Assembly: GCF_000429185.2 (NCBI RefSeq)
Contig: NZ_AUBJ02000001.1
Coordinates: forward strand, 4,216,001 to 4,280,000
Source: Actinoalloteichus caeruleus DSM 43889
GTDB taxonomy: Bacteria > Actinomycetota > Actinomycetes > Mycobacteriales > Pseudonocardiaceae
Direction: 5' to 3'
DNA length: 64,000 nucleotides
Shown here: positions 9,324 through 18,280 of the stretch, in pieces
Numbering within the stretch: position 1 is the stretch's first letter
How the letters are laid out: each line of letters opens with the position of its first letter
Notes under the pieces: model-generated
Database searches by the model: none
What the model was told of the DNA's origin: nothing
The model's input: the letters and a program-made list of their open reading frames with translations, nothing else
Translations under genes and position numbers: made by a program

Positions 9324-10034
9324 ATGCCGGTGACCGAGCAGGCACCGCACCTGAGGAGGGTGGTCAGCTACGTCCAGCGGGGCGAGCGGATGACCACCGG
9401 ACAGCAGCGTGCCTGGGACACGTACTGGGCCGAGCTGGGCAGGGACGGGGACGGCCTTCCCGACGGCCCGTTGGACGTCGAGGGCTGGTTCGGCCGGTCC
9501 GCGCCGCTGATGCTGGAGATCGGCTCCGGGATGGGGGAGACCACCGCCCAGCTGGCCGCCGCCGAGCCGGAACTGAACTACCTGGCCGTCGAGGTGTACA
9601 AGCCGGGGCTCGCCCAGCTGCTCCTGCGGTGCGAACAACACCAGGTCGGCACCCTGCGGGCGGTGCGCGGTGACGCGGTGCGGCTGCTGTCCTCGAACAT
9701 CCCGGTGGACTCCCTCGGGGGAGCCCGGATCTTCTTCCCCGACCCGTGGCCGAAGAAGCGGCACCACAAGCGGCGGCTCGTGCAGCCGGAGTTCGTGCGG
9801 CTGCTGGCCTCTCGCCTCGCGCCGGGCGCGTTGCTGCACCTGGCGACCGACTGGGAGCACTACGCGGCCCAGATGATGGCGGTGTGCTCGGCGGAACCGT
9901 CGCTGCGGAACCGGTACGCGGACGAACCGGGCGGGTGGGCTCCCCGGCCGGACTGGCGCCCGGTGACGAAGTTCGAGCAGCGGGCGACGGAGGAGGGCCG
10001 CGTCGTGCGGGACCTGTTCTTCGAACGGGTCTGA
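9324..10034 (+). CDS. trmB: tRNA (guanine-N7)-methyltransferase TrmB
   Basis: A 236-aa class I SAM methyltransferase that makes m7G46 in tRNA (family knowledge). The SAM motif is LEIGSGMGETT, and the family signature FFPDPWPKKRHHKRRLVQ is present. Start ATG 9324 (MPVTEQAP) follows GGAGAGGAG; the longer open frame adds 21 unrelated residues. It lies 72 nt behind the Hsp70-like gene and may be co-transcribed. Confidence 0.95.
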   Translation: MPVTEQAPHLRRVVSYVQRGERMTTGQQRAWDTYWAELGRDGDGLPDGPLDVEGWFGRSAPLMLEIGSGMGETTAQLAAAEPELNYLAVEVYKPGLAQLLLRCEQHQVGTLRAVRGDAVRLLSSNIPVDSLGGARIFFPDPWPKKRHHKRRLVQPEFVRLLASRLAPGALLHLATDWEHYAAQMMAVCSAEPSLRNRYADEPGGWAPRPDWRPVTKFEQRATEEGRVVRDLFFERV

Positions 10035-10420
10035 GCCGGTCGGGATCACTCGAACCGGTCATCAAGTGTCGGGGTCCGGGCGACGAAAGGGATCACTCTT
10101 CGCAGGTCACCGCTCGAACGGGTGGCCCCGCTGCCCTGAGCAGGATGACCCGTCCGGCAGTGACGCGTGAACGGGGAGCCGAACTACGTTCCGGTCCGTG
10201 TCCGCCTCGCACCGGAACTCCGTGTCCTCGCCCCACCGCCCCCCGTCGGTCGCCGCGTCGCGGGCGGCGGTCGGGGCGGTCGTCCGCCTGGACCACCCGG
10301 CGGACCGCCCCCGGGCCGGCGATCGCGGTTCTCCCAGCCAGGTGACCCCGTCGGGCGGGGCGTTTCCCGGCCGGCCCGGCGCCTCCTCGACGGCGGGGTG
10401 AGGCCGCCCGTGACGAGCGG
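10035..10420. other. Spacer, possibly the decayed 5' part of the NOS-like remnant
   Basis: No intact gene is visible. A GTG-initiated frame at 10198 reads toward the NOS-like remnant but is in another frame, so this stretch may hold its broken N-terminus. Confidence 0.35.
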
Positions 10421-11496
10421 GTGGTCGCGGAGGCGGTCGCGTTCCTGCGGCTCCACCACGCGGGCCAGACCGACCCGAGCGCCCTGTCGAGCAGGGTGGA
10501 CCAGGTCAGGCGGGAGGTGGCCCGCACCGGCACCTACACCCACACCGGCGAGGAGTTGAGGTTCGGGGCCTGGCTCGCGCTCCGGGAAAGCGGCCACTGC
10601 CCCCGGGAGTGGGCTGGCGGGACCTGGTGGTCAGGGACCTGCGCGTGGTGCGTGACCCGGCGGGCGTCGCCGCGGGCTGCGCGGACCACCTGCGGACGGC
10701 GGTCGTCCCCCCGTCTTCCCCGGCGGGCCGGGCCGGGGCCGGTGCCCCACCTCCCAGCGGTGGCCAGGTCAGGCCGGTGGTGACCGTGTTCGGGCCTGAC
10801 CTCCCCGGTGAGCCGGCCGCGAGGGTGCACAACCTGGAGCTGGTCGGGTACGCGGGTTACGAGCGGTCCGGGGGCGCCGTCGTCGGGGACGCCCGGCATG
10901 TGGGGATCACCCGGTCGCTCGGTGGACTGGGCTGGCGACGTCCGCTGCGGCCGGGGCGGTTCGACCAGCTGCCGTTGGCGATCGCGTCCGGCGGGGCCAG
11001 CCCGATGCTTTTCGACGTCCCCCGGGACGCGGTGTACGAGGTGCCGCTCGAACATCCGGAGTGCGACTGGTTCCCGGAACTCGGGCTCCGTTGGCACGCG
11101 ACGCGGGCCGTCACGGGACTGGCGCTGCGGGTCGGAGGCGTCGTCTACCCGGCCGCGCCGTTCAACACCCCTTACGGGGCCTGGGAGATCGCGGCCAGGC
11201 TCGGGGCGGCGGCGGGGTTCGGGGCCGAGGCCGAGGTGGCGAGCCGGTGGGCTCGCGAGGTGGATGCGGCCCCCGAACCCGGGCGGGGACTGGAGGAGCT
11301 GGAACGGGCGGTGGGGCACTCGTTCGCCGCGGCCGGCGTGGGCCTGGCGGGCCGGGTCGGGCCGGCGGAACGCCGGTGTTCGCGGCTCCGGGCCTGGCGC
11401 GGCTCGCGGGGCCCGGCGTGCTTCGTCGTGGAGCCGGACCGGCTGTTCGCTCTGCCGGGGCCGGGGACGGTGTCCGTCGCCCCGGCCCCCGGCTGA
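10421..11496 (+). pseudogene. Nitric oxide synthase oxygenase-like remnant, frameshifted
   Basis: The first frame reads EAVAFLRLHHAG, then REVARTGTYTHTGEELRFGA and LRESGHCPRE, matching the bacterial NOS N-terminal part up to the haem-Cys loop (WRN..RCIGR). At about 10605 the match jumps one frame to VGWRDLVVRDLR. It continues with FPELGLRWHATRAVTGLALRVGG, PFNTPYGAWEIAARLG and ERAVGHSFAAAGV, all NOS landmarks. One missing base restores the alignment. The usual DHH and WIVPP C-terminus is absent or scrambled, and the canonical WRN/CIGR residues are altered. It is either a decayed gene or a sequencing error in a divergent paralogue; loss of NOS activity seems likely. Confidence 0.7.
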
Positions 11497-11560
11497 TCGG
11501 CCGGCTCAGGAGGGGTGGTGAACCGTCGGGCGCGGGAGCCCCGTGCGGGGACCCGGCCGG

Positions 11561-11782
11561 TCACCGGGTGGAGAGGGAACCGTTGAGGACCAGGGCCTCC
11601 GGGCGGCGGCTGGCGCGGCGGGCACGCTCGGCGGTGGCGCGCCGGGCCGCCCGCTCCTCCTTCTCCTCGGCGCGCAGCGCCTGCCGCTCGGCGACGTCCG
11701 GCAGCACGGGGCTCAGCGCCATCAGCAGCAGCACGCCCAGCGCCAACAGGACGGCGGTCCAGGTGAAGGCCATCGTGAGCAT
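11561..11782 (-). CDS. Small single-pass membrane protein
   Basis: A 73-aa protein. Residues 5-30 are one hydrophobic helix (WTAVLLALGVLLLMALSPVL). The C-terminal half is a highly charged Ala/Glu/Arg helix, possibly coiled coil. ATG 11782 has GAGGAG 6 nt upstream. I do not recognise a family. Confidence 0.6.
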   Translation of the reverse strand: MLTMAFTWTAVLLALGVLLLMALSPVLPDVAERQALRAEEKEERAARRATAERARRASRRPEALVLNGSLSTR

Positions 11783-12340
11783 CGTTGTCTCCTCGTCGTT
11801 CGGTGTGTTCCGTTGTCATGTCCCACTGTCGTCGCCGCGGCGGCTCGGCGAATCGGTCGATGAGCCGGGACCGCGCACCGATCGGCCGAGGGGGACTTCC
11901 CTGACCCCGAACCCCGAGGCGTTCCGGGGGCGGGCCGGCGGGGGAACCGGGGCGGAGGCCGTGGCCGCGAACGGCAGCGGGGCGGAGGCAGCCCGGAACC
12001 GGCTTCCGGCGGGGAGCCGGCGGTCGACCCGTCCGCACCGGGCCGGGTGGGCGCGTGGGAGGCCGCCAACGGCGTTCGACCGCCTCCCCGACGAAGCGTC
12101 GGCGAGAGGCCGGCTGGCGTCCCCCGGCCGACGGCGGCCGGACGGGTCGGTGTCACCGGCCGACCGGAGGTCCGCGTTCGCCGCCCGGGAGCGGGGGGCG
12201 GGGGCGATCGACGGCACCCGTCCGTAGCCTGGGACGCTGACTGGCCCGACCGGTCGCAGCCCACCCGGGAACGGGCCGGCGCTGGACCCGGGTCACCTGG
12301 TGCGGGCGCACCACACCGAGCGGAGCCGGGAGGTTGTCGG
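11783..12340. other. Gene-free stretch of about 560 bp
   Basis: I see no gene here. The open frames are compositionally biased shadows of G/C-rich sequence without start-site support. Confidence 0.4.
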
Positions 12341-12535
12341 ATGTCGAAGCGCCGAGAGGGTAGCGAGCCCACCGCCCGGCAGAGCACGATGTGCCACAAC
12401 TGCGGTGGTCAGGGGCACCTGCTGGAGCCGGTGTGCGCGGTGATCGGCGGCTCGGGGCGGTCCCTGCCCCAGCTGCGACCGTGCCGGTGGTGCGGCGAGT
12501 CCGGTCGGGTACCGGGGCTCACCCCGCCCACCTGA
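12341..12535 (+). CDS. Small zinc-ribbon protein (DnaJ-finger-like)
   Basis: A 64-aa protein from ATG 12341 with GGGAGG 7 nt upstream. It carries two CxxC pairs, CHNCGGQGH and CRWCGESGR, resembling the CxxCxGxG repeats of the DnaJ zinc finger. One structural zinc is expected. It has no membrane segment. The function is unknown. Confidence 0.65.
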   Translation: MSKRREGSEPTARQSTMCHNCGGQGHLLEPVCAVIGGSGRSLPQLRPCRWCGESGRVPGLTPPT

Positions 12536-12613
12536 GCTGGCCGGGCCACCGGACCCTGTCGGGCATTCCCGGTGCGCCAGCGCCCCCGGTGCCGTCACAC
12601 CGGACGGCCCCCG

Positions 12614-14866
12614 TCACCGGCCGGCCAGCGGTTCCCGGCTGGCGGAGCGGAGGGCGGGACCGGCCGTGGCGGCGGCGACCATCGCGGCCAGCGATCCCAC
12701 GGCGACGGGCAGCACCAGCCAGCCGTTCGGCGAGGGGGCCAGGTCCCACCGCGACAGCACCGCCGCTCCCACGAGGAATCCCGCGCCGGAGGCCACGAGG
12801 CTCGCCACCAGCCTCGGCACCGCCGCCTCCAGCCGCGACGCCCGCCTCAGGGCCCGCACCGAGGCCCCCGCCGCCACCAGGGCCCCGATCGTCCGCCGCC
12901 GGTCCGTGATCGACCCGGCGGCGCTCAACGCGGCCCCGCACCCCGCGAGCAGCCCGGCCCCCAGCAGACCGAGCGCCGCGGCCCAGCGCAGCTCCTCGTG
13001 GAGCTGGTCCGCCACGGCCCTCCGCTGGGCGCCGCTGTCGACGGCGAGGCCGGGCGCGGCCCCTCCCAGGACCCCCCTGGTCGCCTCCCTGGTCCCGGAG
13101 GTCGTGGTCACCAGCACGGCGGCCTCGGTGAGCGCGCCGGGGTCGGCCAGCGCCGACGGGTCGACCAGCGCCCAGCCCTCCGCCGGCGGTGCTCCGTCCC
13201 GCTCCACCCGGCGGACCAGGTGATCAGCGCCCGCCAAGGCCAGCTGGTCACCCGCCAGGTGACCGCCGCCAGCCGAGTGCCGCACCACCCGGGGGCGGAC
13301 GTCCGCCGCGCCGCCGCCGGCGAGGAGCACGGCCGGGGAGCCGGCGCAGTCCCCGGAGCTGACCCGACCGAAGGGGACGGCCTCGGCACAGGGCAGCACG
13401 AGCGCGTCCCACCGCGCGAGCCCGTGGCCCGCCACGGTCGCCAGTCCCGCGACGGCGACGGTGGCCTCGATCCCCCGCTCGTCGAGACCGGTGCGGACGG
13501 CGTCGGCGATGGGCACGGCCCGGGTGCTGGGCAGGTCGACGGTGAGGACGGAGTCGGCCACCGGACGCTCACCTGAGGTGGGACCGGGTGGGTTGGACAG
13601 CAGGGTGAGGGTGGTTGACGCCAGGAACACGGTCAGGACCAGCCCGGCCCCGGCGCGGTACGCGCCCACGGGGTCGGCCAGCAGCCGGCGGCCGGCCAGC
13701 AGCGCGGCCGGTCCACGCCAGAGCCGCGCGAAGGCACCACCGAGCGCGGCTGCCAGTGAGGGGCCGACGAGGGACACCGACAGGGGGAAGGCCACCAGCC
13801 CCAGCACCGCCAGCGGGAGCGCGTGCTCCCCCGACGCGTTCACCCCCCACAGGAGGACCGCCAGGGCGAGCACGGGCGCCACCCACCGCCACGGGGACGG
13901 CCGTTCCCACCGCCGCTCGCCGGCCGAGCCCCACGGCGACCGCGCCGCCCGGCGCGTTCCCACCACCGAGGCGGTCACGACACCCAGGGGCACCAGGACG
14001 GCCACGAGGAGCGTCATCGGACCGGGGGGCGCCAGGTCGTCCGGCGACCAAGGGCCGTCACGCCACGGCACCAGTGCGGCCAGCGCGCGCAGCGGGGCAC
14101 CCGCCACCAGGCCGGCCGCCGTGCCGAGGACGCCCGCCACCGCGGCTCCGGTCGCCGCCATCGCTGTGACCTGCCAGGGAGTGGCTCCCGAGAGCCGGAA
14201 CGCCGCGAGCCGCCGGGGCCGGCGGGCCGCCGCCAGCCGGGCGGCCGAGGCGATCAGCACCAGGCAGGGCACACCGAGGGCCACGACGCCGAGGCCGGCC
14301 ACGGCGAGCAGCGGGAGGTCGGGTTCGCCGCCGTGGACCGCCAGGCCGGGGACGGCGGCGGAGAAGGCCGGCAGCGTCCCCGGTTCGTGGCCGACCAGCG
14401 CGAGCAGCTGGTCGGGGTGCGCCAGAGCGGCCTCCTCGACCGTCCCGACCACCTCGCCGTCGAACCGCACGGCCAGGTCCTGGTACGGGAGGTCGGCCGC
14501 GAGCTCCGCCAGCGCCGAGGACATCAGCACCTCGCCGGGTTCGGGGAAGCGCGGCACACCCGGGGGGACGGGGATCGTGTCGGGGGAGATGTCCCCTCTG
14601 GCCGGGGCCACGTCGATCCTGGTGATGGCGCGGTCGCCGACGACGTCCGGCGTGGTGAGCACGAGCGCGCGAGCCGGCCGGGCGCCGTCGTCGGCAGGGT
14701 GTTGCCAGGCCGCGCGGGCCGAGCGGTCCAACGCGGCTGACGGGAGGGTGACCAGCAGGGTGATCAGCGCGGTCGTGGCTGCGACCCCCAGTGCGGTGAG
14801 CAAGGTCGCGACCAGGGCGCGCCGGTCGGCCACCAGGACCCGCAGCGCCAGGCGGACGGCGTTCAC
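12614..14866 (-). CDS. FtsX-type ABC transporter permease
   Basis: A 750-aa membrane protein with an N-terminal helix, a large extracytoplasmic region (residues 45-200), a cluster of three helices, further central helices, a second extracytoplasmic region and three C-terminal helices: the duplicated MacB/FtsX permease plan. Start GTG 14866 overlaps the ATPase stop by GTGA. With the ATPase at 14863-15579 it forms a complete mechanotransmission-type or lipid/peptide exporter. It is divergent from the two-component system at 15773, an arrangement common for antimicrobial-peptide sensing modules. Confidence 0.87.
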   Translation of the reverse strand: MNAVRLALRVLVADRRALVATLLTALGVAATTALITLLVTLPSAALDRSARAAWQHPADDGARPARALVLTTPDVVGDRAITRIDVAPARGDISPDTIPVPPGVPRFPEPGEVLMSSALAELAADLPYQDLAVRFDGEVVGTVEEAALAHPDQLLALVGHEPGTLPAFSAAVPGLAVHGGEPDLPLLAVAGLGVVALGVPCLVLIASAARLAAARRPRRLAAFRLSGATPWQVTAMAATGAAVAGVLGTAAGLVAGAPLRALAALVPWRDGPWSPDDLAPPGPMTLLVAVLVPLGVVTASVVGTRRAARSPWGSAGERRWERPSPWRWVAPVLALAVLLWGVNASGEHALPLAVLGLVAFPLSVSLVGPSLAAALGGAFARLWRGPAALLAGRRLLADPVGAYRAGAGLVLTVFLASTTLTLLSNPPGPTSGERPVADSVLTVDLPSTRAVPIADAVRTGLDERGIEATVAVAGLATVAGHGLARWDALVLPCAEAVPFGRVSSGDCAGSPAVLLAGGGAADVRPRVVRHSAGGGHLAGDQLALAGADHLVRRVERDGAPPAEGWALVDPSALADPGALTEAAVLVTTTSGTREATRGVLGGAAPGLAVDSGAQRRAVADQLHEELRWAAALGLLGAGLLAGCGAALSAAGSITDRRRTIGALVAAGASVRALRRASRLEAAVPRLVASLVASGAGFLVGAAVLSRWDLAPSPNGWLVLPVAVGSLAAMVAAATAGPALRSASREPLAGR

Positions 14867-15579
14867 GCGCACGCCCGCTCCGCGCTGAGCCGCCCGTCCC
14901 GCAGGACCAGCCGCCGGCTCGCCAGGGCGGCCACCGAGGAGTCGTGGGTGACCAGGACGACGGCCGCCCCGGTCGTGTGGGCGGCGTCCAGCATCGCGTC
15001 GACGGTGTCCCGCCCGGTCCCGCTGTCCAGGGCGCCGGTGGGTTCGTCGGCGAAGACCACCCGGGGTGAGTGCCCGAGCGCTCGGGCGACGGCCACCCGC
15101 TGGGCCTGCCCGCCGGTCAGCTCGCGGGGCCGGTGGCCCGTCAGGTCGCCGAGTCCCAGCCGGTTCAGCCAGGTGCCGGCGGTCTCGGTCGCCCTTGCCC
15201 GGGAGACGCCGGCCAGCAGCAGCGGCAACGCGGCGTTCTCCAACGCCGTCAGCTCGGGGACCAACATGCCGCCCTGGAACACGAAACCGAAGGCCCGCCG
15301 CCGCAGCTCGCTCCGCCTCCGCTCGCTGAGCGAGTCGATCCGGTGGCCGTCCAGGATGACGGTGCCCTGGTCGGGCGGCAGGATTCCCGCCAGGACGTGG
15401 AGGAGGCTGGTCTTGCCCGAGCCGGAGGGGCCGACGACCGCCACGACCTCCCCGGCCCGGATCCCGAGGTCGACGTCCCGCAGCGCGACGGTGCGCCCGT
15501 AGCGTTTCGTCAGTCCACTGCCCCGCAGCACGGTGTCGCCCCGACCGGATCCGCCGAGGTGGGCGCCGGCGTTCACCAC
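14863..15579 (-). CDS. ABC transporter ATP-binding protein (LolD/MacB-like)
   Basis: A 238-aa ATPase with Walker A VGPSGSGKTSLL, signature LTGGQAQRVAVARAL, Walker B VVFADEPTGALD and an H-loop VTHD. Start GTG 15579 was chosen because GGAAGGGG lies 5 nt upstream; a longer frame to 15639 has no such support. The DEPTGALD motif is typical of the MacB/LolD/FtsE group, which matches its FtsX-type permease partner. Confidence 0.9.
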   Translation of the reverse strand: MVNAGAHLGGSGRGDTVLRGSGLTKRYGRTVALRDVDLGIRAGEVVAVVGPSGSGKTSLLHVLAGILPPDQGTVILDGHRIDSLSERRRSELRRRAFGFVFQGGMLVPELTALENAALPLLLAGVSRARATETAGTWLNRLGLGDLTGHRPRELTGGQAQRVAVARALGHSPRVVFADEPTGALDSGTGRDTVDAMLDAAHTTGAAVVLVTHDSSVAALASRRLVLRDGRLSAERACA

Positions 15580-15707
15580 CGTTGTCCCCTTCCCATGACC
15601 AAGGCCCGGCGCCCCCCGATGGCGCCGGGCAGGGAGCATCCTGCCGTCCCGCGCCTTCCGCCCACTTCCTCCTCACGGTCGGGAAGCGCGGTTCTCCCCT
15701 CGGCCGA

Positions 15708-15740
15708 TCGGCCGACATCCCGCACCGGTCGGCTGACGTC
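15708..15740. promoter_or_regulatory. Direct repeats, candidate response-regulator site
   Basis: TCGGCCGACATC (15708-15719) and TCGGCTGACGTC (15729-15740) are spaced 21 bp, two helical turns. They lie in the divergent promoter region between the ABC operon and the kinase, which fits tandem binding by the LuxR-type regulator encoded at 17080. Confidence 0.5.
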
Positions 15741-15772
15741 GCGGGCAGCGGACTTCCGTACCTTGACGTGTT

Positions 15773-17014
15773 GTGGCTTTCCCTCCTCCGCTCACCGAGC
15801 CGGCGCCACCGAACCGGAACCTGCGTGGCCTGCTGCGCCAGCAGTGGCCGCTGGTCCTGTTCTTCGGGTTCCTGCTCACGCTCAGCGGCTACGCCTCCCT
15901 CCGGCAGGGGCCGGCCGGGACGCTGGACGCGCTCAGCGCCGCCCTGACGGCCCTGTTCGCCGTGGTGGCGCCGCGCCGCCCGGTGCAGGCGGCCCTGCTC
16001 GGCGCGCTGTCGATCGTCGCCGTCGTCCCGGTCGCCCAGGACGCGTTCCGGGACGGGCTGGAGACCGCGGTGGCCGGCAACCTGGGGGTGAAGCTGGCGG
16101 CGGCGATGGTGTTGACCGCCTACGTGGTGCGGTTCAGCGGTCGGCGGGTCGCCTGGTGGTGCGTCGGAGCGCTCACCGCCGCCCTGTCCGTGCTGATCAC
16201 GGTGTCCAGCGGCCCGCGACCGGAACGGGGGCTGGCCACGCTCTTCCAGTTCTCCCCGATCGGCGCGCTGCTGCTCGTCGTGTCGGTGGTGACCGGCCTC
16301 TACTTCAAGAGCCGGGACAGCGAACGACGCCACTCGGTGAGCCAGGAGGTGTCGGCGGCGCAGCAGGCGGAGCGGATGGCCCTCGCCCGGGAGCTGCACG
16401 ACGTGGTGGCCCACCACGTGACGGGGATCGTCGTGCAGGCGCAGGCCGCCCGGGTGGTGGCCTCCGACAACCCCGAGGTGGCGTTGCGGGCGTTGGAGCT
16501 GATCGAGCGCAGCGGGGTGGAGTCGCTGGCGGCGATGCGACGGCTGGTGGGCACGATGCGGGGGGCACCGGCGGCGGGTTCCTCCAACGCCACCGAGCAG
16601 GCCACCACCGACCTCGACGCGGACCTGCGGCGGCTCACCGTGGACGCGGCCCGCAACGGCATCCCGGTCATCCTGGAGATGGACCAGCTCCAGCCGGTTC
16701 CCCCGGAGCTCGGCCGGTCGGTGCTGCGGCTGGTGCAGGAGGCGATGACCAACTCGGGCAAGCACGCCGCCGCGCTGACCTCGGTGGTGGTCCGGGTGGT
16801 CGAACGGGACGGCGGCCTGGAGGTGCGGGTCACCGACGACGGCCGGGGCAAGGCCGAGAAACCGGTGGGGGGTTCCGGGGGCTACGGTCTGGTGGGCATG
16901 CGGGAGCGGGTGGAACTGCTCGGGGGGCAGTTCGAGTCGGGGCCCGGCGACTACGGCGGCTGGCGCGTCTGGGCGTGGCTGCCGATCCGGGCGGAGAACG
17001 ACTCCGACGGCTAG
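15773..17014 (+). CDS. Two-component sensor histidine kinase (NarL/DesK type)
   Basis: A 413-aa protein. Residues 25-180 hold about five membrane helices. The HisKA_3 H-box ALARELHDVVAHHV has phospho-acceptor His209, and a C-terminal HATPase_c domain follows (VTDDGRGK, GGYGLVGMRERVELLGG). GTG 15773 has no ribosome site, so a leaderless start is likely. It has no large extracytoplasmic sensor, so it may sense within the membrane or through the adjacent ABC permease (inference). Confidence 0.9.
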   Translation: MAFPPPLTEPAPPNRNLRGLLRQQWPLVLFFGFLLTLSGYASLRQGPAGTLDALSAALTALFAVVAPRRPVQAALLGALSIVAVVPVAQDAFRDGLETAVAGNLGVKLAAAMVLTAYVVRFSGRRVAWWCVGALTAALSVLITVSSGPRPERGLATLFQFSPIGALLLVVSVVTGLYFKSRDSERRHSVSQEVSAAQQAERMALARELHDVVAHHVTGIVVQAQAARVVASDNPEVALRALELIERSGVESLAAMRRLVGTMRGAPAAGSSNATEQATTDLDADLRRLTVDAARNGIPVILEMDQLQPVPPELGRSVLRLVQEAMTNSGKHAAALTSVVVRVVERDGGLEVRVTDDGRGKAEKPVGGSGGYGLVGMRERVELLGGQFESGPGDYGGWRVWAWLPIRAENDSDG

Positions 17015-17079
17015 TGGGGGCTCCCGTTCCGGCAGTGAGCAGCAGACGTCTTCCGAACCGACAGACAGCCGAGGTGCCA

Positions 17080-17733
17080 GTGACGATCAAGGTGCTGATC
17101 GCCGACGACCAGGAGATGGTGCGCGCCGGGTTCAGGATGATCCTGGACGCGCAGCAGGACATCGAGGTGGTGGCCGACGTCTCCAACGGTGTGGACGCGG
17201 TCAACCAGGCCAGGGCACTGCGACCCGACGTGTGCCTGATGGACATCCGGATGCCCCGGCTCGACGGGTTGGAGGCGACCAGGCAGCTGGCGGGGCCGGA
17301 GGTCGCCGACCCGGTCAAGGTCGTGGTCGTGACCACCTTCGACCTCGACGAGTACGTCTCCAGCGCCCTGTCCTACGGGGCCTCGGGCTTCCTGCTCAAG
17401 GACGCGGGGCCGGCCCTGCTGGTGGAGGCGGTGCGGGCGGCGGTGCGCGGCGACGCCCTGGTGTCGCCGCAGATCACGGTGCGCCTGCTCCAGCACTACC
17501 AGTCGGGGCGCCGCACCAGCCAGCGCCGGCCGGACGTCTCCCTCACCGACCGGGAACTGGACGTGGTGCGGGCGGTGGCGAACGGGCTGACCAACACCGA
17601 GATCGGCGGGAAGCTGTTCATGTCGCTGTCGACGGTGAAGACGCACCTGGCCTCGGTGCAGGGGAAGTTGGGCGCGCGGAACCGCGTCGAGGTGGCCGCC
17701 TGGGCCTGGCGTTCCGGCCTGATGGAGGACTGA
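17080..17733 (+). CDS. LuxR/NarL-family response regulator
   Basis: A 217-aa protein with a receiver domain (acid pocket ADDQE, phospho-acceptor Asp55 in LMDIRMP, switch TTFD, Lys in FLLKDA) and a C-terminal LuxR HTH (LTDRELDVVRAVANGLTNTEI, STVKTHL). Start GTG 17080 has GAGG 5 nt upstream; GTG 17074 is an alternative. It is the cognate regulator of the kinase and probably controls the divergent ABC exporter. Confidence 0.92.
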   Translation: MTIKVLIADDQEMVRAGFRMILDAQQDIEVVADVSNGVDAVNQARALRPDVCLMDIRMPRLDGLEATRQLAGPEVADPVKVVVVTTFDLDEYVSSALSYGASGFLLKDAGPALLVEAVRAAVRGDALVSPQITVRLLQHYQSGRRTSQRRPDVSLTDRELDVVRAVANGLTNTEIGGKLFMSLSTVKTHLASVQGKLGARNRVEVAAWAWRSGLMED

Positions 17734-17740
17734 CGGGGGC

Positions 17741-17757
17741 AGGAGCCCCAGGCTCCT
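17741..17757 (+). terminator. Hairpin terminator after the response regulator
   Basis: AGGAGCC-CCA-GGCTCCT, a 7-bp stem with a 3-nt loop, starts 8 nt after the stop codon. There is no U-tract. Confidence 0.5.
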
Positions 17758-17849
17758 CCCGCGCCAGCGCACTCCTGTCTGCGATGGACAGCAGGCGGAA
17801 TGGTCGTGAGGTCGTCACCCTGGGTGTTCGCACGACTCGCCAGGGCTAG

Positions 17850-17861
17850 TAGCGTGACGCC
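17850..17861 (+). promoter_or_regulatory. Leaderless promoter -10 box
   Basis: TAGCGT (17850-17855) is followed by six bases and then GTG 17862. This is the TANNNT-6-GTG arrangement of actinobacterial leaderless genes. It is the main evidence for where the following gene begins. Confidence 0.6.
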
Positions 17862-18280
17862 GTGTCCATTCCTGTTCGGGCCGGTGATCTGTCCCGGAGC
17901 TGCCGGCAGCTCCGGAGGCGACCGAGTCCATCAAGGAGAGTCCCCCGGCGCACCTCCTGCGGTACTACGCGGCGGAGTGCGGGCTGAAACACGCGCTGCT
18001 CCGCCGGCGGAACGGCCGGACCACCGATGACCTGCCGCCCCAGCAGAGGAAGGGCGAGAGCGGGCACGACCTGCGGTCCCTCGCCAAGGAGCTCCGGCTG
18101 GCCGATGCCGACTACCGGGAACTGCGCGCCTGCCGGCGACACGGGTCCGGTTCCGTCCGGCACCACGAGCTGCACGAGGCGTGGCGGTACGGGGTGCGGC
18201 TGGACGCGGAGGGGGAACGGAGGGCCGTGGCAGCACTCGACCGGCTCGTCCAGTGGGCCGTCAAGGAGGGAGGCTCGTGA
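17862..18280 (+). CDS. HEPN-like small protein, apparent 1-nt frameshift near codon 19
   Basis: From GTG 17862 the first frame reads VSIPVRAGDLSRSCRQLR. From about 17916 the coding signal continues one frame earlier as ATESIKESPPAHLLRYYAAECG, LKHALLRRRN, HDLRSLAKELRL and HELHEAWRYGVRL to TGA 18280. The second frame has no ATG, GTG or TTG start after its upstream stop at 17885, so both pieces are needed. One missing G in GGAGG(G)CGACC joins them, giving about 139 aa. The YYAAE..LKH pattern and HDLR helix resemble HEPN-fold proteins (family inference). It overlaps the ATPase start by GTGA, implying one functional unit. Confidence 0.6.

Noticed and set aside
6183-10049. Very long minus-strand open frame (about 1290 codons)
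   Set aside because: It is the antisense shadow of the Hsp70-like and trmB genes and of G/C-rich noncoding DNA; it has no start signal and no protein-like sequence.
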